In this document: piece by piece, positions 1 to 7,109 of the stretch
Layout of the letters: the number at the start of each line of letters is the position of its first letter
Numbering within the stretch: the stretch's first letter is position 1
Origin: Acidobacteriota bacterium
Lineage (GTDB): Bacteria > Acidobacteriota > Terriglobia > Bryobacterales > Bryobacteraceae
Direction: 5' to 3'
Assembly (NCBI GenBank): GCA_003223065.1
Contig: QHXU01000010.1
Location: 7,538-19,427 of the forward strand
DNA: 11,890 bases
Program-made: the position numbers and the translations under genes
The notes under the pieces: generated by a model
Database searches by the model: none
What the model was told of the DNA's origin: nothing
Seen by the model: only the letters and a program-made list of their open reading frames with translations

Positions 1-1
1 G

Positions 2-2830
2 TTTCCTTCTATCAACGGTCAGACCAACCGCAGTAACTTCTTCATGACCGACGGTCTGAACAACCAGGGCGCCTTCTCGGGCACCTACGCGGTACCGCCC
101 ATCATCGACTCGATACAAGAGTTCAAAGTGAACTCCCACAACGACCAGGCGGAGTTCGGCGGCGCGCTAGGGGGCATCGTCAACGTCGCCACGAAGCCAG
201 GCACGAACGAGTTGCACGGGAGCTTGTGGGAGTATCTGCGGAACGACGCGTTCAACGCGCGCAACACGTTTCAGAACAGCGTCACGGTTTTCCGGCAGAA
301 CCAGTTCGGGGTCTCGGCTGGCGGCCCGGTAATGCTCCCGAAACTGTATAACGGCAAGAACAAGACGTTCTTTTTCGGCGCGTGGGAAGGGGTCCAATAC
401 GTGCGTGCGGCGAACTCGTTCCAGCATCTGCCAACTGACTCCGAGCTCTCCGGAAACCTGGCGGGACAGGTCCAGGCATACGATCCGTCGACCACGCGTG
501 CGGATCCTAATAACCCGGGCAGTTTCATCCGCGATCCGTTTCCCGGCAACCAGATCCCGGCAGCCCAGATTGATGCCAGGCTGGTGAACTTTGCAAAGTC
601 GATCAGGCCGCCACTCTTCAATACAGGCGTTGCCAATAACAACGCCATCGATAACACACCGTTCCGCCAGCATCAGAATGAAATCACCGCACGAATCGAT
701 CAGAATGTCGGCTCCAAGGATTTCTTCTGGTTCCGGTACAGTTCCATCTATTTCGACACAAAGGGATCCGGCGGGCTGGCCAACCAGGTGACCCAGATCA
801 CCGACAACCCGGGCCAGAATTACGGCGCCAGTTGGGTCCACACGTTTGGCCCCAGTCTGGTCCTCCAGGCTCAGTACGGCCGGGCACATCAGGAACAGAA
901 CACCTTCACCACTTACAACAATCTTTCAGCGAGTACGATCGCGGGATTGGGGTTCGCCCAAGACTTCTACAGTAACTTTATCGGCGGCTTGAGCGTGGTG
1001 CCCGCGATCGCGATCAGCGGTTATACGAACCCAATTCCCGGCGCCAATCGGTCGCTGAATCCAAACGAAACCAACGTCCACCAGTGGAAGGCGAACGTTT
1101 CGAGGATCTGGGGGAGTCACACGCTTCGTTTCGGCGGGGAGATTAACAGCAGCACGTTCGAGTCGTTGTACACAAATGCTAACTCTGCTTATGCCTTCCA
1201 GCAGACGAGTGCAAACGGAATAGGCAACGGCAATGCGATGGCGTCGTTCCTGCTCAATGTGCCTGATAGCGCCGGCCGCCGCAATGTCCACGAAACGACG
1301 CGATGGGGTGGCGTCATGGGATACTACTTCTCGGATTCCTGGAAGGTAACGCCGCACCTCACCGTTAATATGGGGCTTCGGTACGACCGTACATTCATTC
1401 CGCCCTATGGCAAGGAGGATACGGTCGGCTTTAACGGCGGCATTGAAGCCGGGTCTATCAACTTCAACAACGGTACCTATATTGTGCAGAAGTTGCCGCC
1501 CCCTTGCAGTATCAGGGGACATGCTCCCTGCATTCCGGGTGACGGAACGCTACCGGCGCACGTGGTGGCGTCAGATAACGGCAAGATCTACCATGACACG
1601 GCCACGAACTTTGGACCACGCCTCGGTATTGCATACCGGCTGAACGATACCACGGCCGTACGCGCCGGCTTTGGCATCTTTTACGACAACTGGGCGGCGG
1701 TTACGCAGACATCGCAGAACTACGAAGGCACCTGGCCGGACATCGGACAGCAGCTTGCAAATAATCTGAACGTTCCGGTTCCCGGCGCCCTCCTACCGAC
1801 TGTCACCGGACAAAACCCGTTCGCAGCAGGGGGCGGAGCCTTTCCGGCTCCGACACCCTTCCAACAGGTCCAGTGGTACATGGACCCCTACGCAAGAAAT
1901 CCATATTCGATGCAGTGGAATTTCGGCGTTGCGAAGCAGTTCAGCACGTCCACCTCGGTGACCATCGACTATGCCGGATCGGGAAGCCGCCGTCTGGACG
2001 TGGGCGGTTACTACAATGTTGCCTTAACGCCTGGGCCCGGCAACCCGACGGATCGTCAGCCCTATCCTTACATTCACCCGACCTATTATGATCGCAGCAT
2101 AGGCCGGGGAAACTACAACGCACTTCAGTTTCAGTTCAACAAGCGCTTCTCGGGCGGGCTGGCATACCAGGTGTCGTATACGTACTCGAAGTCGATCGAT
2201 ATCGGATCGTCGGGCTGGTACGGTGTAGAGGGACAGTCGGTCCAGGATCCGTACCACTACAACAACGATCGCAGTATCTCGGGTTTCGATCTTACGCATG
2301 TTCTCAGCGTGAATGTCGTATACGAGTTCCCCTTTGGCAAGGGCAGAAGGTTCACCACCGGGAACAAACTGGTGGATTACATCATCGGCGGCTGGCAGGG
2401 GAATGCCATCGGTTTCGCGCGCTCGGGACAGCCGTATAACATCACCGTGTCTGGGGATGGCGCCAATACCGGCAACACCGGCTATCTGAGAGCCAACCTC
2501 GTCGGAGACCCCCACCTTTCGGACCCGACCGCTGCTGCCTGGTTCAATACTTCTGCTTATGCAGCTCCCGCCCCCTACGCCTTTGGCAATCTCGGCCGGT
2601 ACGCCCAACGGGGTTCCGCATTCTGGAATGTGGATGCATCGATCTTCCGGGAGTTCAAGGTCTTGGAGAGCAGATCGCTGCAGTTCCGGGCGGAGTCGTT
2701 TAACACGCCGAACACCGTCATCATGGGGAATCCCAACTCGAACCGTAGCAATCCGGCGACCTTCGGGACGGTGACCGGGACGGCGAATTCACCGCGCTCA
2801 TTGCAGCTTGGATTGAAGTTCACATTCTGA
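2..2830 (+). CDS. TonB-dependent receptor, Oar-like, 5'-truncated by window edge
   Basis: The frame is open from base 2 to the TGA at 2828-2830 and gives 942 residues. The first ATG at 44 is internal: the residues before it (INGQTNRSNFF) already belong to the plug domain. The missing N-terminus should hold a signal peptide, usually a carboxypeptidase-regulatory-like beta-sandwich, and the TonB box. Visible in order are the plug (about residues 1-85, with SIQEFKVNS, EFGGALGGIVNVATKPGTN and HGSLWEYLRND) and then a long outer-membrane beta-barrel rich in aromatic and Asn/Gly strands. The protein ends LQLGLKFTF, with the terminal Phe typical of barrel proteins. The family imports substrates across the outer membrane using TonB energy; acidobacterial and myxobacterial Oar-like members are numerous and mostly of unknown substrate. 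No stop or frameshift interrupts the visible part. The substrate is unknown; the neighbouring fucosidase hints at glycans, but only weakly because the two genes converge. Confidence 0.93.
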   Translation, partial: FPSINGQTNRSNFFMTDGLNNQGAFSGTYAVPPIIDSIQEFKVNSHNDQAEFGGALGGIVNVATKPGTNELHGSLWEYLRNDAFNARNTFQNSVTVFRQNQFGVSAGGPVMLPKLYNGKNKTFFFGAWEGVQYVRAANSFQHLPTDSELSGNLAGQVQAYDPSTTRADPNNPGSFIRDPFPGNQIPAAQIDARLVNFAKSIRPPLFNTGVANNNAIDNTPFRQHQNEITARIDQNVGSKDFFWFRYSSIYFDTKGSGGLANQVTQITDNPGQNYGASWVHTFGPSLVLQAQYGRAHQEQNTFTTYNNLSASTIAGLGFAQDFYSNFIGGLSVVPAIAISGYTNPIPGANRSLNPNETNVHQWKANVSRIWGSHTLRFGGEINSSTFESLYTNANSAYAFQQTSANGIGNGNAMASFLLNVPDSAGRRNVHETTRWGGVMGYYFSDSWKVTPHLTVNMGLRYDRTFIPPYGKEDTVGFNGGIEAGSINFNNGTYIVQKLPPPCSIRGHAPCIPGDGTLPAHVVASDNGKIYHDTATNFGPRLGIAYRLNDTTAVRAGFGIFYDNWAAVTQTSQNYEGTWPDIGQQLANNLNVPVPGALLPTVTGQNPFAAGGGAFPAPTPFQQVQWYMDPYARNPYSMQWNFGVAKQFSTSTSVTIDYAGSGSRRLDVGGYYNVALTPGPGNPTDRQPYPYIHPTYYDRSIGRGNYNALQFQFNKRFSGGLAYQVSYTYSKSIDIGSSGWYGVEGQSVQDPYHYNNDRSISGFDLTHVLSVNVVYEFPFGKGRRFTTGNKLVDYIIGGWQGNAIGFARSGQPYNITVSGDGANTGNTGYLRANLVGDPHLSDPTAAAWFNTSAYAAPAPYAFGNLGRYAQRGSAFWNVDASIFREFKVLESRSLQFRAESFNTPNTVIMGNPNSNRSNPATFGTVTGTANSPRSLQLGLKFTF

Positions 2831-2889
2831 CTATCGATGTGAATTAGTGCTTTAGCGGGGTTGGCCTGTCACGCGCCATCAACGCGATA
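2831..2889. other. short convergent intergenic gap, no clear terminator
   Basis: These 59 bases separate the stop codons of the receptor gene and the oppositely oriented fucosidase gene. I looked for a GC-rich stem followed by a T run on either strand and found none. Termination may depend on Rho or on structure inside the gene ends. Confidence 0.5.
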
Positions 2890-4305
2890 TCACAAACTCT
2901 TGCAAGCGATCCGGAATGTGAAAGCGTACTTGCCGGCCCGCTTTGCCGGCGGCTCGATGACCAGCGCGGTATCGTCCTGCTTCCATTTCACAGGCTCATC
3001 GAGACCGAGCATGTCGACCTTCGTGACCTGCTTTCCAGCCAGGGATGTCAGGCGCAGTTCCTCATCGGGCCATTCGAGCGCGATCGCGTACAGCGTGTTA
3101 CCCTTGCGCGTGAAGCGAACATCCCCGTCCTTGTAAGGCTCCCAATAATGCGAACTGTAGATCGCTTCGCCGTTGACATGCAGCCACTCTCCCACGCGGC
3201 GCAGACAGCTCTGCATGACATCGGGGATGGTTCCATCCGCTCTTGGCCCGATGTTGATCAGCAGGTTCCCGTTCTTGCTGACGACATCGACCAGGTAGTC
3301 GACCACCTGGTTAGGCGTCATGTAATCGCCTTCTTTGAGGTTGCGATTGTAGCCCCACGAAAACGGATCCAGTGAATCACACGTCTCCCACTTGTCCTGC
3401 CGGACCCGGTTCATTCGGGTTCGCTCGGGAGTCGCAAAGTCACCGAGCGGTTTACCATCGATGTCGGTTCCCCAGCGATCGTTCGCGACAACCTCGTCCG
3501 GATTCCCGGAGTGGTTGTAAAAGTAGGAGAGCACCTGTTTGCTGCCCCAGTAATCCGCGGGAAGCGGCTTTCCGTGGACATCCCGGATCGGTCCGTCGGT
3601 AACATCTCCCCACAGCACGCTCGGATGATAGAGGTCGACGAGTTCCTTAATGGAGTTGTTCATATACTCCACCCAGTCGCGGCCAGGGTACCGCGGATCC
3701 CAGAACGTGTAGGTCGTATTGTGATAGAAGCCCATCCTCAAGCCAGCCTGACGAACTGCTTTCGTCAGATCGCCGGCCAGGTCGCGCTTGGGTCCCATCT
3801 CAGCGGCGTTCCGGTGCGTGTACTTGCTCGGCCACATAGCGAACTCGTCGCCGTGCTTGGCGGTCAGCACGACATACTGGGCGCCTGAATCCCGGAAGAG
3901 CCGCGCCCATGCCGCTGGGTCGAACTTCTCGGCCTTGAACATCGGAATGAAGTCGTCGTATGGGAAATCGGCACCCCAGTTCTTGCGATGGTATTCGAGA
4001 GCGTCGGCGCGCGTCTTTTCACGGAAGATCTCCTCCGGCAAGCCGCCACGGCTCGCGGTATACGGCGGACCGCCCATCATGAATCCGAAGTTGGCTTTCG
4101 GGCTGATGAACTCGACGTACCATTCGTGATACGCCGGAACCGCGTACGGTCCCCAATGGATGAAGATGCCGAACTTCGCGTCTTCATACCATTGCGGAGC
4201 TTTGTGTCTGCGAAGAGATTCGGTGGTCGGTCGGTACGGATCGGCGGCAATCGCAGTTAGAGCTGGCATGAGAATCAGAACTGAACACGTACGAAGGTCG
4301 GACAT
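2890..4305 (-). CDS. secreted alpha-L-fucosidase, GH29 family
   Basis: A 471-residue protein predicted to hydrolyse terminal alpha-L-fucose from glycans by a retaining mechanism. The N-terminus looks like a signal peptide (Arg5, hydrophobic 8-20, likely cut after AIA near 20), so it probably acts in the periplasm or outside. The GH29 barrel spans about 30-380: WYEDAKFGIFIHWGPYAVPA at 39-58, EWY at 61-63, LTAKHGDEF at 147-155, LWGD at 231-234 with Asp234 as the expected nucleophile, NDRWG at 275-279, WETCDSLDPFSWGYNR at 306-321, and GNLLINIGPRADG at 346-358. A C-terminal beta-domain follows (about 385-470). The length is usual for the family without an extra carbohydrate-binding module. The ATG at 4305 is preceded by TGAGG five bases upstream. 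Oddity: the usual fucose-binding pair reads KHH(D/E)GF, but here it is KHGDEF, so the second His is Gly. The gene stands alone, converging with the receptor gene. The family call is firm; substrate specificity is not known. Confidence 0.95.
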   Translation of the reverse strand: MSDLRTCSVLILMPALTAIAADPYRPTTESLRRHKAPQWYEDAKFGIFIHWGPYAVPAYHEWYVEFISPKANFGFMMGGPPYTASRGGLPEEIFREKTRADALEYHRKNWGADFPYDDFIPMFKAEKFDPAAWARLFRDSGAQYVVLTAKHGDEFAMWPSKYTHRNAAEMGPKRDLAGDLTKAVRQAGLRMGFYHNTTYTFWDPRYPGRDWVEYMNNSIKELVDLYHPSVLWGDVTDGPIRDVHGKPLPADYWGSKQVLSYFYNHSGNPDEVVANDRWGTDIDGKPLGDFATPERTRMNRVRQDKWETCDSLDPFSWGYNRNLKEGDYMTPNQVVDYLVDVVSKNGNLLINIGPRADGTIPDVMQSCLRRVGEWLHVNGEAIYSSHYWEPYKDGDVRFTRKGNTLYAIALEWPDEELRLTSLAGKQVTKVDMLGLDEPVKWKQDDTALVIEPPAKRAGKYAFTFRIACKSL

Positions 4306-4310
4306 AGATG

Positions 4311-4315
4311 CCTCA
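4311..4315 (-). promoter_or_regulatory. ribosome binding site of the fucosidase gene
   Basis: On the minus strand TGAGG lies five bases before the ATG at 4303-4305. This supports that start, which also leaves a complete signal peptide at the N-terminus. Confidence 0.65.
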
Positions 4316-4540
4316 CAGCATACTCGAGCATGCCCCCGGGTTGTTAGCTCTCGCCGGGGATTGCGTTACTTTGGCCACCAGCAGATGCTCGCAGGCCAGA
4401 CCCGTCTCGCCGCGCTGACAGCTCGGAGGGCACGGTGCCGGTGACATGACCAAGCTCACGCTAAGGAGAACCCTCCAACCTCTTATGACAGTACCGCCTC
4501 ACGGCCCAACCCGCGTCCCTAGTCCGCGTACCTCACGACA

Positions 4541-4550
4541 GATCATGATC
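4541..4550. repeat. 10-base perfect palindrome GATCATGATC
   Basis: The sequence equals its own reverse complement, and an overlapping ATGATCAT extends to 4552. It may be a regulator site in the divergent region, but a palindrome this short can arise by chance. Confidence 0.3.
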
Positions 4551-4575
4551 ATGCGGTCACGACACGCGGATATGA

Positions 4576-4589
4576 GAGTGATCGCACTC
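4576..4589. repeat. inverted repeat GAGTG-ATCG-CACTC
   Basis: Five-base arms enclose a four-base centre, between the fucosidase and GT-C genes. It is a possible operator half-site pair or a small hairpin. No T run follows, so it is not a convincing terminator. Confidence 0.3.
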
Positions 4590-4604
4590 AGAGGGCCGCC
4601 GGTA

Positions 4605-4617
4605 CCGATACTATCGG
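4605..4617. repeat. inverted repeat CCGATA-C-TATCGG
   Basis: Perfect six-base arms around one base, about 60 bases upstream of the -10-like element and 85 upstream of the preferred GT-C start. The compact symmetry fits a dimeric regulator site better than a hairpin, because the loop would be too small. The function is inferred. Confidence 0.35.
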
Positions 4618-4654
4618 AGCCAGAAAGCCCGAAAGGTGGCATCGACGGTCACCC

Positions 4655-4685
4655 AGACGCAAATTAAACATTTTCGTGTAAAATC
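4655..4685 (+). promoter_or_regulatory. possible promoter of the GT-C gene
   Basis: A local AT-rich stretch contains TGTAAAAT (-10-like TAAAAT at 4679-4684, with a TG one base before it). There is no good -35 match at the usual spacing (GACGCA at 4656-4661). If transcription begins about seven bases beyond the -10, the GTG start at 4636 would be excluded and the ATG at 4702 would have only a very short leader. This is tentative. Confidence 0.3.
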
Positions 4686-4701
4686 GATTTTGCACCATCA
4701 A

Positions 4702-6519
4702 ATGCGAGTCAGCCAAACATTCAATCCAGTGAACTGCCTTTTACTCATTCCCGCGGCCGTCTTCCTGTTGGTCATGAGATATGTCGATTTTGTCCGGATC
4801 GAACTGGCGGCGCTTGGCGTGGTTTTGCTCGGAGTGTGGCTGGCTCGAAATAAGCTCGTGTGGAGCGCTCGTCCGCCGGAATGGTGTAAGCCGCTGCGGC
4901 GCTGGAGCCGAATGCCCTTGATCTGCTGCCTGCTTCCCGCCGCGACCAGTGTGACGCTGCGCCTGATGCTCTTGCCGTGGATACCGCCGCCGCATCCGGT
5001 GGTTCCGGATGAATACAGCCATTTGCTGCTTGCGAAGACATTTCTGGCCGGAAGATTGACCAATCCTCCGCACCCGTTGTGGCAGCATTTTGAAAGCATC
5101 CACATTCTTTCCCAGCCGACGTACAACTCGATGTACATGGCCGGGCAGGCGTGTTTTCTCGCGCTGGGAAAACTCCTGACCGGTGGCTTTTTCGGCGGCG
5201 TGATTATTTCGACGGCTCTGTTCTGTGCCGCGTTGACGTGGTTTCTTCGCATGTTCGTGCCACCTGGCTGGGCGCTCTTTGGCGGAATGATCGCCGCTGT
5301 GCGATTCGGAGCGGCGAGTTACTGGAATAACAGCTACTGGGGCGGAAGCGTGGCCGCGCTCGGCGGAGCATTAGCCCTCGGCGGCTGGGCGGGATTGATG
5401 AAGAATTGGAAAATCGGGCCGGCGCTGGCGTTCGCTAGCGGAGCGGTCCTGCTGGCGAATACCCGGCCATATGAAGGATTCGGGTTTATGGCTGTTCTGT
5501 TTATCTCGCTCGTCTGGCGCGCATTCAAGCAGCGCGCGCGAATGCGGTGGAGCCGAGTGGCGTTGAGCGTCGCGGCTGCGTCGATTGTGTTCAGTGCGGC
5601 AGGCTGGGCGATGGCACGGCACTGGCGAGCCGTGACGGGAAGCGCGCTCACACTGCCGTACCAAGTCAATCAGCGAACCTATGGATGGCCGCTGACGCTT
5701 CCGTTTACACCGGTTCGTCAGATTGCATATCGCCATCCGGAATTGGCGCGGTATCGCGACTTTGAAATCGGCGAGCATGAGATGATCACCAATCCGGATA
5801 AGATTCCGCTTGGGCTGCTCCAAAAAACGGCGTCGCTGTGGATCTTTTTTTTTGGCCCCGCGTTAAGCGGCGCCTTGTTGTTCGCCACGCAAATCCTTAG
5901 TACGCCGAGACTGCGGGTGATCTGGGCGGCGGCAGGCGTTGTCGGTCTCCAGGCGCTTACGGAACAGAGCGCGTATGCGCACTATGTCGCGCCGGCCGCG
6001 CCGGTGATTATGCTTTTCATCGTGCGCGGTTTCCAGCGCCTTGCCCAATGCCGGCCGCTGCGGATTCCGTGGGGTCCCGCAATGGTGAGGCTCGCAGCGC
6101 CGCTTATGTTGTTGGTGATCGGGATCCGAGCCGTCGCGCTGTGTCCAGCATGGTCACCGCCGGCCGAGACAACTTATATTTCCTGGTGCTGCACCGATGC
6201 GCGGCTTCGCGACCGCGAGCCGCTGATCCAAAAACTCCTGGAGCAGCCGGGCAAACACCTGGTGCTGGTCAGCTACGATCTCAAGCGCTACGACACGGTC
6301 GAATGGGTCTACAACGAGCCCGATATCGACCATTCGAGAATCGTGTTTGCACGGGACATGGGCCCGAAAGAAAACCAGGAGCTGCTGAAGTATTACTCCG
6401 ATCGTCGCCTGTGGCGCGTGCGCATCGACGCCAAGGCGTACGTGCTGAACGAAGGCGAAGAGCACTCGACGGTATCGATCAATCCGTGTTGCGGGGGTGC
6501 TCGAGTGATTTCGCCTTGA
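4702..6519 (+). CDS. GT-C (PMT/ArnT-like) membrane glycosyltransferase
   Basis: A 605-residue integral inner-membrane protein with roughly a dozen hydrophobic segments (for example about 12-30, 72-92, 163-183, 213-232, 286-306, 378-398, 430-445, 460-480). The first large loop carries VPDEYSHLLLAKTFLAGRL at 101-119; an acidic pair here (Asp103-Glu104) is the expected catalytic site of GT-C enzymes, which move a sugar from a polyprenyl-phosphate donor to a periplasmic acceptor. Later landmarks are SYWNNSYWGGS at 206-216 and NTRPYEG at 253-259. A soluble tail of about 105 residues (from 500) follows the last helix. The frame is open 66 bases upstream to a GTG at 4636 (627 residues). I prefer the ATG at 4702 because the added residues are polar and the region looks like a promoter, but neither start has a good ribosome site. 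Nine T residues at 5845-5853 encode Phe382-384. The gene converges with the sugar operon to its right. Acceptor and sugar are unknown. Confidence 0.85.
   Translation: MRVSQTFNPVNCLLLIPAAVFLLVMRYVDFVRIELAALGVVLLGVWLARNKLVWSARPPEWCKPLRRWSRMPLICCLLPAATSVTLRLMLLPWIPPPHPVVPDEYSHLLLAKTFLAGRLTNPPHPLWQHFESIHILSQPTYNSMYMAGQACFLALGKLLTGGFFGGVIISTALFCAALTWFLRMFVPPGWALFGGMIAAVRFGAASYWNNSYWGGSVAALGGALALGGWAGLMKNWKIGPALAFASGAVLLANTRPYEGFGFMAVLFISLVWRAFKQRARMRWSRVALSVAAASIVFSAAGWAMARHWRAVTGSALTLPYQVNQRTYGWPLTLPFTPVRQIAYRHPELARYRDFEIGEHEMITNPDKIPLGLLQKTASLWIFFFGPALSGALLFATQILSTPRLRVIWAAAGVVGLQALTEQSAYAHYVAPAAPVIMLFIVRGFQRLAQCRPLRIPWGPAMVRLAAPLMLLVIGIRAVALCPAWSPPAETTYISWCCTDARLRDREPLIQKLLEQPGKHLVLVSYDLKRYDTVEWVYNEPDIDHSRIVFARDMGPKENQELLKYYSDRRLWRVRIDAKAYVLNEGEEHSTVSINPCCGGARVISP
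5845..5853 (+). repeat. T9 homopolymer inside the GT-C gene
   Basis: Nine consecutive T residues form three in-frame Phe codons inside a membrane segment. An A6 run lies just before it at 5822-5827. The reading frame is intact in this sequence. Such runs are slippage-prone and can also be sequencing-error sites. Confidence 0.6.
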
Positions 6520-6532
6520 TATTCCTCAGCGC

Positions 6533-6555
6533 TTCGGAATCCCGATCCGGGAGAA
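6533..6555. terminator. weak hairpin between convergent genes
   Basis: TCCCG (6540-6544) pairs with CGGGA (6548-6552) around a three-base loop, and TTC/GAA can pair outside it across a four-base bulge. It sits in the 56-base gap between the GT-C gene and the convergent acetyltransferase gene, where a bidirectional terminator is expected. No T run follows on either strand, so the call is weak. Confidence 0.25.
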
Positions 6556-6575
6556 CCGCTCGCTTCGACGGATCG

Positions 6576-7067
6576 CTACCGCGACGAGGGTCGGTTCGTT
6601 TTTCGCGCATCACCGATCACGCGCGCTGGAACGCCAGCCACGATCGCAAAATCCGGGACATCATGCGTAACGACAGCCCCAGCAGCGACCATGGCTCGGT
6701 GACCAATGATGACCCCGCACAGGATCGTGCAGTTGCTGCCGAGTGATGCGTGCGACTTGACACGAGTCTCGATAACCTTCCAATCGGCCTCCGTCTGCAG
6801 AGTTCCGTCCGAATTCGTGGCGCGGGGATAGAGATCGTTGGTGAACATGACACCATGACCAATGAAGACGCCATCCTCGATCGTCACGCCAGTACAAATG
6901 AATGTGTGGCTGGAGATCTTGCAATTCGCGCCGATGAAAGCATCGCGCTGAATTTCCACGAACGCGCCGATGCGAGTTCCGTTGCCAATGCGACATCCGT
7001 AAAGATTCACGAGATCCGGCTGGAAAATCTTGACGTCGGCCGCTAACACGACATCTTTGGCAATCAT
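6576..7067 (-). CDS. hexapeptide sugar N-acetyltransferase, WlbB/WxcM-N type
   Basis: A 163-residue cytoplasmic left-handed beta-helix protein, predicted to transfer acetyl from acetyl-CoA to the amino group of a nucleotide-linked amino sugar. Repeated hexapeptide signatures run through most of the chain (CRIGNGTRIGAFVEI, KISSHTFICTGVTIEDGVFI, ASLGSNCTILCGVIIG, AMVAAGAVVTHDVP). The segment FTNDLYPRA at 75-83 matches the position of the active-site Asn loop in WlbB/WbpD and the WxcM N-terminal family, which acetylate 3-amino sugars made by a DegT-type aminotransferase; Asn77 is the candidate residue. The C-terminal IVAGVPARVIG is the usual end of this fold. It begins at ATG 7067, 42 bases after the aminotransferase stop, and is the last gene of the leftward operon. 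The exact sugar (3-acetamido uronate, 3-acetamido-6-deoxyhexose or another) cannot be decided. Confidence 0.85.
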   Translation of the reverse strand: MIAKDVVLAADVKIFQPDLVNLYGCRIGNGTRIGAFVEIQRDAFIGANCKISSHTFICTGVTIEDGVFIGHGVMFTNDLYPRATNSDGTLQTEADWKVIETRVKSHASLGSNCTILCGVIIGHRAMVAAGAVVTHDVPDFAIVAGVPARVIGDARKTNRPSSR

Positions 7068-7109
7068 GGATTTCTACGATCCCTTCACAGGCAGGGGGCT
7101 CGCGCGGCC

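Larger units (their letters stand above)
4306..4701. other. divergent intergenic region with control sequences
   Basis: About 0.4 kb separates the leftward fucosidase gene from the preferred start of the rightward GT-C gene, so promoters for both should lie here. The left two thirds is GC-rich and has only weak short ORFs, such as 73 codons from 4446, which show no recognisable domain and no good ribosome site. Three short palindromes lie between 4541 and 4617. From about 4660 the sequence turns AT-rich. I see no RNA gene, riboswitch or mobile-element end. Confidence 0.55.

Noticed and set aside
167..889. A 240-codon open frame on the minus strand, with others at 926-1522 and 2024-2608
   Set aside because: They lie antisense to the receptor gene, whose motifs are continuous. 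The frames look like by-products of high GC and show no domain or membrane pattern.
2861..3136. Plus-strand frames over the fucosidase gene (2861-3136, 3511-3888, 3788-4129)
   Set aside because: They are shadows of the GH29 gene, whose catalytic motifs are unambiguous on the minus strand.
4446..4667. A 73-codon plus-strand frame in the divergent intergenic region
   Set aside because: No ribosome site, low-complexity Pro/Arg-rich translation, and it runs through the promoter-like stretch. I cannot support it as a gene.
6048..6746. A 232-codon plus-strand frame spanning the end of the GT-C gene and the start of the convergent gene
   Set aside because: It overlaps two well-supported genes in other frames; its translation is Arg/Ser-rich and featureless.
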